Of a DNA stretch of 64,000 nucleotides, positions 55,952 to 64,000 are shown piece by piece. The notes under the pieces were generated by a model. It had not been told where the DNA came from. It did not search any database and saw nothing but the letters and a program-made list of their open reading frames with translations. How positions within the stretch are numbered: position 1 is the first letter of the stretch; the number at the start of each line of letters is the position of its first letter. The stretch lies in NCBI GenBank assembly GCA_963920635.1, contig OY987302.1:38133500-38197499 (forward strand), given 5' to 3'. The DNA is from Pseudeuparius sepicola (lineage: Eukaryota; Arthropoda; Insecta; Coleoptera; Anthribidae). Made by a program: the position numbers and the translations under genes.

Positions 55952-56760
55952 TATAGATGGCTGGAGCTTTTATGAGCAGAAGCATTTTGAGCATTTTATG
56001 AGCATTTATTAGCAGGACATTTTTAAAAGTGTCTTGCCATTTTTTGTCACTGCCCGGTAGTTTTGGAGCATTTATGATCATTTATATAAATGTCGTCAGT
56101 TAGAGAATTAATGAGAATTTCTGGTCACGTGTGAGCATTTATGGTCATTTATGAGCATTTATAAACATTTATGATCATTTATAAAAAAAATCTCACCTAT
56201 AAAACTACAAAACCATTTCTAATTCTAACCTAGAATATTGCGAATTGTGTTCCTACTTTGCAAAATGGTCAAACAAAATTCAATAGTCTAGAATTACTTC
56301 AAGAAAAGAAGTGACCAAAAATTAAAATATGCTATTTGTAAATTTTGTAAACCTGGGCAAAATGTCCATGCTGGAAGAATGAGAAAACATTTAATTCAAT
56401 GTTCAAAGGCTCCAGTACAAATAAAGAAGTTATTTAGATTTAGTAACAAAAAGATAAAAAGTATTTCTAACTAACCTACATCCTATATGTACCTACGCGT
56501 TGGGTCTTCTAAATCTGACTTCAGTCTGTAACTATAAACATTTTTTTAAAATTTTACATATTTTAATTTTTTTTATTTTTGTTTTACTTTATACTTTTTT
56601 AATCAAAAGTCATACATATGGGGTCTTGTTTTAAAGGTCTTTTCACAAGCAATCGAATGGCACCATTTTCAAAAATGTCCATAAATGCTCGAGGCCTCGG
56701 CGGACATTTTTAAAAGTGTCCTGCTCAAAATCATAAATGCTCGGACATTTGCCATCTATA
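55952..56760. mobile_element. hAT non-autonomous element, 809 bp
   Basis: Ends TATAGATGGC and GCCATCTATA, flanked by the perfect 8-bp duplication GAAATGCC (55944-55951; 56761-56768). Many TGAGCATTTA words near the left end and TAAATGCTC near the right are subterminal repeats. Contains a BED-finger remnant. Confidence 0.9.
56265..56474 (+). pseudogene. hAT BED zinc-finger N-terminus
   Basis: From ATG at 56265 the frame reads MVKQNSIV, stop (TAG at 56289), NYFKKRSDQKLKYAICKFCK, PGQNVHAGRMRKHLIQC. The C-x2-C ... H-x4-C pattern and the Tyr-Phe before it identify a BED finger; the stop sits where the family usually has Trp (TGG to TAG). Stops at 56472. Confidence 0.8.
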
Positions 56761-56768
56761 GAAATGCC

Positions 56769-58155
56769 TAATGAAACTAATATTTTGGAAACGATTTTGG
56801 CCAGTCTTCAATGTTGTATGGTTTATAAGAGGTAGAAGGCAATTGAATGGAGGCACTAGAGTTCTCTTAATTGCACCAGGGGCATGCGGGCGGGTAAGTT
56901 TTATCCCATTTTCGTGAAAATGACAAACGCCTATGGCATGTTTAAATAATTATGTGTTTAGTTACTGATAATCCCCATTCAATTTTACATTAAAATGTTT
57001 CTTGCAAGTTTGTCCTAGAATGCTTAACTTTTGCGTAAAACAGGAAAACTGGTAGGTTGTACAAGAAAAATCTGCTGCTTGGATGATTTTCAACGACATT
57101 TACTTGAGGCTCATACAAACTTTTCTGCTCAAAATGAGTTTTTTAACATTAGTTTCAGTTATGATATGTCTTTAAAAACATTTTTTTATAATGGGTACTT
57201 AGGCTGTCACTTGAAATTATTTGTATCTTCCTTATTAGGCATTTTTGAACTTATATCATAATATATGAAGTTTTTTGCTTAAAATGAGATATTCTACCAT
57301 CGGTTTTATTTATGACAACCTATCAACACAGGTATAATTCCAGTATATGTAGACATTTTTTTGCAGCTCCGCATATTTCTTATATACTCTGTTTCCAGGC
57401 TAAACTTATGTTTTTGCTTCTGTATCGTTAAAAATATTTTTTTAAAAGAAATTAGCAAGCGCCTTACCTAACTAGTGACAATAACTGATATTTAAATGCG
57501 GAACAAAAAGGTAATTTATTATATAAATTACACAACACCCTGTATGACGCCACTAAAGAAACTTGCAAACAAAAATAATTCAGATGTGAACAATTATGTC
57601 ATCCAAGTGGGCAATAAATATTGTGCCTACACCTCACAAGCATAGTGCATGCAATTACTCGAATTTCTCAAGCTATGGCTTTCGAAAGAGCTTTAAGAAT
57701 CCACAGGTGTTCAATGCAAATACTGTGATTGAGGTGGTCATTCCACATCCCCACGCAATAAAATATGGCAAAATGTTCCCATAAAAGCTACGAAGAAAAC
57801 ATGTGTTTTTCATCTACCGCTTTATGGCTACTGGAATGGCATCAACATGTGTATACCTGCCTCAAAAACATAAAACACCACCCCGCATTACACGAAAAAA
57901 AATTATTTAGGTTGAGGAAATGTGCATCTTGGATCTGAGCTTATTTGTATTGAAGGCAGAGGGCTAATGGGGGAATAATAGGCCGAAACAGCGACGATTG
58001 TCATTTTTAGTCTTACAGACATGTTCAGTAGCAAATTGCAATGATGGCCATTTTTACCCATCTCTCCATCTTATACTTTATACAGGGTGTGTTCTTAGTG
58101 GGTACTCGGAGGATAGCTCCTTTATTAAAAGTTATATCAAAATGAAATTTGGTAC
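56769..58155. other. No recognised gene
   Basis: AT-rich. MITE-like ends occur near 57536 (ACACCCTGTATGACG) and 58081 (TACAGGGTGTGTTC). The frame at 57596-57784 matches no family I know. Confidence 0.4.
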
Positions 58156-58182
58156 ATTACGCACATTTTAAAATTATTTTCA

Positions 58183-58194
58183 CTTTATAAAATC
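58183..58194. repeat. Penelope-like element target duplication, left
   Basis: CTTTATAAAATC, repeated at 60950-60961. Confidence 0.75.
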
Positions 58195-58261
58195 AAAATT
58201 AATTAATTAAATATATGAAAAGGTGAGGTGTATTTTCGTGCAAAAATATATATTCTTTAAA

Positions 58262-58306
58262 TTGGCATGGTAGAGCGCTTTCGGCTTACGCCATCATCAG
58301 TACCAC
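58262..58306 (-). ncRNA. Candidate hammerhead ribozyme, type I
   Basis: Minus strand: stem I strand GTGGTA, then CTGATGA (58294-58300), hairpin GGC-GTAA-GCC with one unpaired T before it, GAAA (58279-58282), then GCGCTC and TACCAT. GTGGTA pairs with TACCAT (6 bp); AGCGCT is self-complementary, so stem III could form only between two molecules or repeats, as in double hammerheads. Predicted cleavage after the C at 58273. Penelope-like elements are known to carry hammerheads in their terminal repeats. The right copy (near 60875-60905) has lost the GAAA. Confidence 0.6.
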
Positions 58307-58989
58307 CTGGAAGAGAGCATGATACAATTTAGAGGATGAAAAACGTATAATAACGTCGTGAAAACTGAATTTCTTTCCAATTTGCGTAATACTCACTTGT
58401 CATAGATGTACAAAAAATTTTGGAGATGCCATATATTATATAAAACCATAGAGGACGATAGAACAGCTTTGTTACATGTTAAAAACTTTTATCACCTATA
58501 CATATCACAGCTTATAGGCTATATAATTGAACATATTTTATTTAATATTAATAATTATGAATGATAGCCATTTTGTTGAACAGCTGAGAGGCCGATGGCC
58601 TGAGGCATTGTGGAAGGTGACAGGAGAATTTCGATGTTACCAGTTCGAGGGGAAACCATGAATAATACTAAAAAGGCCGCGCAATATGAAATCGACATGG
58701 GCGTGTAAATAAATTTTTGCTTTGCACTTGAAATATTAAAGAGGAAGTCTTATTGATTTTTTAAATTATTGGAAAAGAGAAGTAAGTTTATTTGAGGAAG
58801 TTAAATACAAAAAATATTTTTATTATCGAAGAGGAGGAGGATTTCCCGGTCAGAGGAGGCCGTGGTTATCATCATTGAGTGAATCTACGGTGTAACGAAA
58901 AAAAAAGACCTATTAAGGTTCACTTTAACATTTAAACAATCCGGATTTGTAAGCAACTCTTTTTTATTTGAATGTCTTCAAGAAAATCC

Positions 58990-59058
58990 AATCTATTGAC
59001 AGGTTCTACCTATATAAGTACTGTTGCAGGAGTTGCAAGACAATTTATAGATGCCACT
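58990..59058 (-). pseudogene. GIY-YIG endonuclease remnant
   Basis: GIYKLSCNSCNSTYIGRT gives both halves of the GIY-YIG signature (GIY and YIG 12 residues apart), followed by a stop. The catalytic Arg and Glu of the rest of the domain are not recognisable. Confidence 0.75.
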
Positions 59059-59388
59059 TTCAGCCAAATGGTCAACCCTATCCTTTGAAATTGATTAAGA
59101 TCTGACTTAACTTGTTGTTGGTATTTAAATCTATAGAAACATTTTCACATTCTTGGCGGAAGCACCGGGATACCTGATCGTTGATTTTGGTTTCTATAAA
59201 AGGAAGAGAGTAATATCTAGAATTCTTGCTGGCATTGTTATCTGTGAGATAAGGGGTGATCTAACGTTTTAATTTATTATATTTGATTTTTTTCATGAGA
59301 GAGTCTATAATAGATGGGTTGTAATGGTTATTAAACGTGATTTGTTTGATCGTATTAAGTTCGTTTTGATAATTTTCTGATGGGTATA

Positions 59389-60646
59389 TTAATTAAACGA
59401 TGGATGTAGCAATAAAAAGCTGACATTTTTGTTGATGTGGATGATTGGAAAAATTAGAAATCGTATGGTCAGTTTGCGTTGGTTTTCTATAGAAAATTGT
59501 AAATTTTGTTGATTTTTATTTATGGAAATATCAAGGAAAATAATGGAAGAATTCTTTTCAATTTCTAATGTGAAGGATATTTTGGGGTGTACATTATTAA
59601 GGTTAATTAAGGGGGATTGGGCCTCAGAATCGTTACATTTCAAAAAACAAAGACAATCGTCAACGTACCTGAACCAGTGGAGGATCTCGTCATTGTTGGG
59701 CATGATATAATTCCTTTCAAGTGAATCCATAAAAATGTCTGCTAAAAAAGGAGAAAGACAACTACCCATTGCCAGACCATCTGGTTGTTTATAAATTTTG
59801 TTGTTGAAAATAAAAAAATTTTGAGAGGCAAAAATGAAGCAAAGACAAAATGTCAACCACTGTATCATCTTCAATGTGTTCTTGTTTAAGTAAATCGCCA
59901 ACCAGGCCTACAACTTCAGTTCTGGGAACAGTAGTGAACAAGTTAGTAACATCAAAAGAAACCATCAGGTAGTCTTCGGGTAAGGTGATGTGTTTAAGCT
60001 TTTCTACAAGATCGATAGTGTTATTCAACCCAAATTTAGTAGAAAACTCCTTAAGTTGTTTGACTAAACCTAGGACAAAATTGGAGATATCCAAGACTGG
60101 AGTATTGGAAAAACTTACGACAGGTCTGATTGGCTTTATGAATTTTGGGCAGTCCATATAGGCGGGGCATTGAGGGATTACTAGATATTACAACTTTAGG
60201 AGCATTATATTCTGAGAAAAAATTTTAAATTGCTTAATCATATTATTTGTTTTCTTAACAAAAGTATTAAAAGGATTGGACTTTAATTCAGAAAAATTTT
60301 TATTTTGTAAAAAAGTTTCAACTTTGTCGACGTAATTTGATTTATTCAATATAACCAAACAGTTGCCTTTGTCCGCTTTCGAGATAATTAAATTGTGATT
60401 AGCTACTTTTGTTTTTAATTTTTTTAATGATTTAAAAAAAAAAGGAAACGTGAGAATTAATTTTTGGAATGTTTTTTGGAAACGAAAAAGGATATTATAA
60501 CATTCGTTGCGAATGGATTTTTTTTTATTATATGTCATATTTAATTGTTCTATGATAACGTCAATTTCGACAGAAAAACTCAAAATATCACTCTTGGAAA
60601 ACGGTGTTCTAAATGCATGTTTAAGACCAAGTCTCAAGATGTCCAA
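59389..60646 (-). pseudogene. Penelope-like reverse transcriptase
   Basis: Segments in order: ISKADKGNCLVILNKSNYV, PRPVVSFSNTP-like region (RPVVSFSNTPVLDISNFV), LPEDYLMVSFDVTNLFTTVP, QPDGLAMGSCLSPFLADIF, and ILHWFRYVDDCLCFL (YVDD pair intact). One stop near 60180 and a frameshift near 59830 break the gene. This is the RT of Penelope-like elements, which are relatives of telomerase. Confidence 0.88.
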
Positions 60647-60949
60647 TTCGTCCTCGTCGAATGTTACGTCAGAAAGGTTTTTGATTCTATCATGAAATAC
60701 AAAATTGGAAAACTTTTTTTGGGAACATGTGACAAAGCTGTTCTATCGTCCTCTATTGTACGCCTCTGACAAGTGAGTATTACGAAAATTGAAAAGAAAT
60801 TCAGTTTTCACGACGTTATTGCACGTTTTTCATCCTCTAAATTGTGTCATGCTCTCTTCCAGGTGGTACTGATGATGGTGTAAACGCTCTACCATGCCAA
60901 TTTAAAGAATATATATTTTTGCACGAAAATACACCTCGCCTTTTCATAT

Positions 60950-60961
60950 CTTTATAAAATC
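60950..60961. repeat. Penelope-like element target duplication, right
   Basis: CTTTATAAAATC, identical to 58183-58194. Confidence 0.75.
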
Positions 60962-61212
60962 GACCATATATAACATAAATTTATGTTTTTTTAAATGGAA
61001 TGCCTATATTTTTATTGCATATTTGGATAGCACTATGAAAATGCAGCAAAATGATATACCTACGGGTTGCAGGGCCGAAAATAGGGTCACATCTGAGCGA
61101 ATCTGAGCACCCAGTATAATAAAGTGGGAACGATTTTTCTTCGCAGATAGTCACTAACGGTCTTGAATTTTATAAAATGCTTTTTTCATTGCCATAAATA
61201 TTCCCATTAATA

Positions 61213-61949
61213 CAGGGTGTTGGATTTTGCTAAATCAAAATTTTCTCAAAAATTTTAAATATACCACATTATATTGGGTGGTTCTTGATAGTTTACGAGT
61301 AATGGTACTTTCAAAATTAAATTTATCTTTTTTTTCACTTTTCGAATCCATATGGGTTTATAATTTCTCTTTTTGTTTTAGTTTATTTGCTACAAGTAAT
61401 GTTGAAACTAACAATAAGTAGATACCTTATCAACAAAAATTTCTGTAACTCTCACCAAGCACAAATATCATGTCAATCAGTTTATCTTGAGAATAATTCA
61501 TTATGTTTAATGTCTTAACACAATGAAATCACAGATCAGAAAAGCGGTAAATGAATCTATTGACATATTGTTTACTTTTTAATGTCATTTTTTTCATGGC
61601 CTCCTGAGATAAGTATCAGATTTTCTGCAAAAAGTTGGAAAATGACAGTCATACCTGTGCATTGGAAAAGTAAAAAAAAAAGAGCTTTGTTTTGATAAGA
61701 ATGGGGGACATATTGAACATGTTTTATAGGTATCTACTTATTGTTATCATCATCATTACTTGTAGCAATTAAACTAAAACACAGCATTTTGAAAGACAAA
61801 GATAAATTATAAACCCATATGGATTTGAAAAAAAAATGTGGTATCATTGAATAGGTAATTTTATCTACTTTTGATATCCATTCACAGAAATAGGGCATTC
61901 CATTTAAAATTTTTGAGAAAATTTTGATTTAGCAAAATCCATCACCCTG
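61213..61949. mobile_element. 737-bp foldback, TA-flanked, nested
   Basis: CAGGGTGTTGGATTTTGCTA at the left and its complement (ending ATCACCCTG) at the right, with TA on both sides. Arms of about 200 bp are well matched. It interrupts the large foldback. Confidence 0.88.
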
Positions 61950-61976
61950 TATTAATGGCAATAAAAAATAGTATAT

Positions 61977-62083
61977 TATACACTTAGGTTGAGAGGTGAG
62001 CCATTATTTACCGAGCATTTTTATATCCTTCGGCGCTACGCGCGACGTAAAGAATAGCCTTCTCAACCAAAGTGTATATAGAA
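61977..62083. repeat. Short hairpin in the foldback arm
   Basis: TATACACTTAGGTTGAGAG pairs with CTTCTCAACCAAAGTGTATA. The loop holds TCGGCGCTACGCGCGACGTAA, which is unusually CpG-rich for this region. Confidence 0.65.
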
Positions 62084-62639
62084 TTTTTTTACTACTACTA
62101 ACATTGAAATATTGCCATATTTTACATATTTGATTAGATTTTGATATTTTAGTCATTTCTCGCTTTTTTCAAATACTTCGAAATATCAAGTAGCCTGGGA
62201 GTTCAGTTGTTAAGATGATAAAATGAAACTAATTTTTAAATGTCGTATAGAAAATTTTTCATTATTTACTTAGGGAGAGAAATATTACTTCTCAGTAGAG
62301 GAATGAGGTAAATGGTGATTTCTCAGGTTAGTAGTAAAAAAGCATTTTATAAACTTTACGACCGTTAGTGAATATCTGCGAAGAAAAATCGTTCCCACCT
62401 TATTATTCTGGGTGTTCACATACGCTCAGATGTGACCCTACAGGGAAATCGGCTAATTAAAACTCCTGCAACCCATAAAACATTTTGCTGCATTTTCATA
62501 GCGCTATCCAAATATGCAATAAAAACATAGGTATTCCATTAAAAAAAAACATAAGTTTATGTGTATACGGTCGATTTTATAAAGTGAAAATAATTTTAAA
62601 ATGTGCGTCCCATCGATCCCTGCTGCGTATAGAATAGAA

Positions 62640-63030
62640 TATAGAATAGAATAGAACTTTATTAAATAGAAACAATTCTAATCTACAAACATACATATAC
62701 TTGTTGACCAAAAGTCAAATAGTCAAATAAGTGTCGTTCATCCAACTATGATAAATTCCATTTTACATTGTACAGTGACAATATTTTGCATAAAGAAGTT
62801 TGACAAATGTTTCAGAGACACGCATACCCAGCCTGAATAGATTTTTTTAGCTTGAGTTTAAACATGGTAATAGTGCTACAATTTTTAATCTCACTGGGCA
62901 ACTCATTGTACTGCAGTAAACCTCTATGCATAACAGAATTCTGTGTTCGAGTATAGTTTGTTAAAGAGACAGAGAAATTATTTGACGTTCTCGTGTTGTA
63001 GCTATGGATATCATTATGGAAAACAATGAA
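62640..63030 (-). pseudogene. LINE 3' end fragment
   Basis: Minus strand reads DIHSYNTRTSNNFSVSLTNY, HRGLLQYNELPSEIK and TMFKLKLKKSIQA, the C-terminus of a Jockey/CR1-type ORF2 like that at 28720. It ends in an AATAAA and a TTCTA microsatellite (62630-62660). 5'-truncated. Confidence 0.8.
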
Positions 63031-63204
63031 TTCTTTTATCTACTAGGATATGACGCTTACAACAAAAACTGCGCGTTGAAACACAATAGGGAATGCTCGT
63101 TTTATTTGTTAATTTGTATGTTACAAAATCTATCGCATTACGACGCACCACGCGTCGAAACACGGCAACAATAGGATCGTAGATTTTGGAGATTGTACCT
63201 CAAC
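63031..63204. other. No recognised gene
   Basis: Nothing recognised. Confidence 0.4.
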
Positions 63205-63600
63205 TAACTGGATTGTCCTATGAATAAAGAACCCCAGGAAGGAGCAAATTTGGGCTTTACGCTGGACCGGTCCAGTCTCTGCATATGGCGGCATGTCGTT
63301 TCCATTTTACAAAAGTACTTACCGATGGAATGTTATCCCCCAAACATTTTGTTCTGGTAGTCACGGAATAGCTGCAGGCTGCACAGCTAACCATAATAGA
63401 TCTCCAAAAAGTACTTATCGAAGAACTACACAAATATCTAATAGCACAAACCACCGTGACAACTGTCAAATATAAAAATATTTTGTCAAAATTCAGTCTC
63501 CATACAGGGCGATATCCGTCTCACGTATTTTATAATGCCCATAGAGCTTTGGCTCCTTCCTGGGGTTCTTTATTCATTGGGATTGTCCAATATTCATATC
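63205..63600. mobile_element. Small foldback
   Basis: GGATTGTCCTATGAATAAAG and ACCCCAGGAAGGAGC on the left are inverted as GCTCCTTCCTGGGGT and CTTTATTCATTGGGATTGTCC on the right. About 400 bp. Confidence 0.75.
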
Positions 63601-63895
63601 CGAACGTTCAACGTTTGATATATCGAAAAGTATCTGTTTGCCAGCATAGTTCCCTTGAAAAGGTAGCAATACAAGACAACGTAATAAAAATTGTGAGGCC
63701 AAAATCGATGTAAAAATTAAAAAAAAAACGACTAGAAATAGCATAAGACGAGACAGTTCGTTGAAAGAAGGTTTAAACACCATTATCTCGGTAAGCCTTA
63801 ATTTAATAAGCCTAATGATTAATAATAATAATAATACCTATGACAATGTTTTTTACAATCACGTTATTTTCAATTTGCTGTGTATACAGTGTGTC
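63601..63895. other. No recognised gene
   Basis: AT-rich with an AATAATAATAATAA run near 63820. Confidence 0.4.
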
Positions 63896-64000
63896 CCAAT
63901 TTGATACTGGACACCTCAGAAATATATGAAGGGCAAGGAAAACAAATGGTCTCTATTTTTTTATTGGTAGTGCCAAAGGAGAGTAGCTCATAGGCGGTGG
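63896..64000. mobile_element. Start of a further TA/CAGTGTG-type element
   Basis: TACAGTGTGTCCCAATTTG resembles the termini of the foldbacks described above; it is cut by the window edge. Confidence 0.4.

Larger units (their letters stand above)
58195..60949 (-). mobile_element. Penelope-like retroelement
   Basis: Flanked by 12-bp CTTTATAAAATC copies. Its two terminal repeats (about 58215-58390 and 60780-60945) are inverted relative to each other. Minus-strand RT of Penelope type is followed by the beginning of a GIY-YIG endonuclease. The frames are broken. It lies in the arm of the large foldback. Confidence 0.88.
58156..62608. mobile_element. Large foldback interrupted by two later insertions
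   Basis: 58156-58192 pairs with 62574-62608 (AAAATAATTTTAAAATGTGC) and 60962-61212 pairs with about 62330-62573 (TAACGGTC and ATTGCATATTTGGATAG with their complements). So one element is split by a Penelope-like element (58195-60949) in its left arm and a 737-bp foldback (61213-61949) further in. Its CAGGGTG end may be at 58081. Confidence 0.75.

Overview
The window is eukaryotic and almost certainly from an arthropod, most likely an insect (perhaps a hemipteran; the sequence alone does not settle this). It is AT-rich and has spliceosomal exon borders. It contains BEL/Pao, Jockey-superfamily, R4-like and Penelope-like retroelements, and Tc1/mariner, pogo, hAT, PIF/Harbinger, piggyBac-like and THAP/P-type DNA transposon remnants. 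TAGGTA/TACCTA words are frequent, as in some aphids and moths.

Host gene: three plus-strand exons (11882-12332, 28099-28244, 52153-52392) have compatible splice phases and together encode an N-terminal low-complexity region, a helical segment and a coiled coil. I read them as one split host gene of at least 40 kb with introns of 15.8 and 23.9 kb. The order of helices resembles CCDC14-type centrosomal proteins, but this is only a hypothesis. Nearly everything else is intronic, flanking or downstream transposon sequence.

Layout. 0.1-11.8 kb: several foldback elements (inverted-repeat MITEs), a Tc1-like transposase ORF whose first catalytic Asp reads His, an element with GTACAA/TTGTAC repeats, a possible element bounded by ACGT-rich clusters, and a foldback just before exon 1. 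12.3-28.1 kb (intron 1): a THAP-domain remnant between inverted repeats; a 2.6 kb giant palindrome built of tandem repeats; a Harbinger remnant; an internally deleted hAT with a perfect 8-bp target duplication; an R4-like retrotransposon whose single frame is broken only by four stops, with a 68-bp repeat array at its 5' side; and a decayed BEL/Pao element carrying a piggyBac-like MITE in its RT gene. 28.2-52.2 kb (intron 2): a Jockey-type LINE into which a BEL/Pao element (paired LTRs, GGTTA duplication, Tyr-tRNA primer site, deleted integrase core) and a 724-bp foldback have jumped; a second LINE with a 9-bp target duplication and an intact RT region; and more MITEs and fragments. 52.4-64 kb: a pogo-like element, a P-element-type transposase fragment, a hAT with a BED finger and 8-bp duplication, and a Penelope-like element with a candidate hammerhead ribozyme, itself inserted in a large nested foldback.

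No functional operon-like system exists here. Its value is stratigraphic: exact target-site duplications give the order of insertion at several loci. Strong candidates for a closer look are the tandem-repeat palindrome, the Penelope hammerhead with a palindromic stem III, the ACGT clusters and the split host gene.
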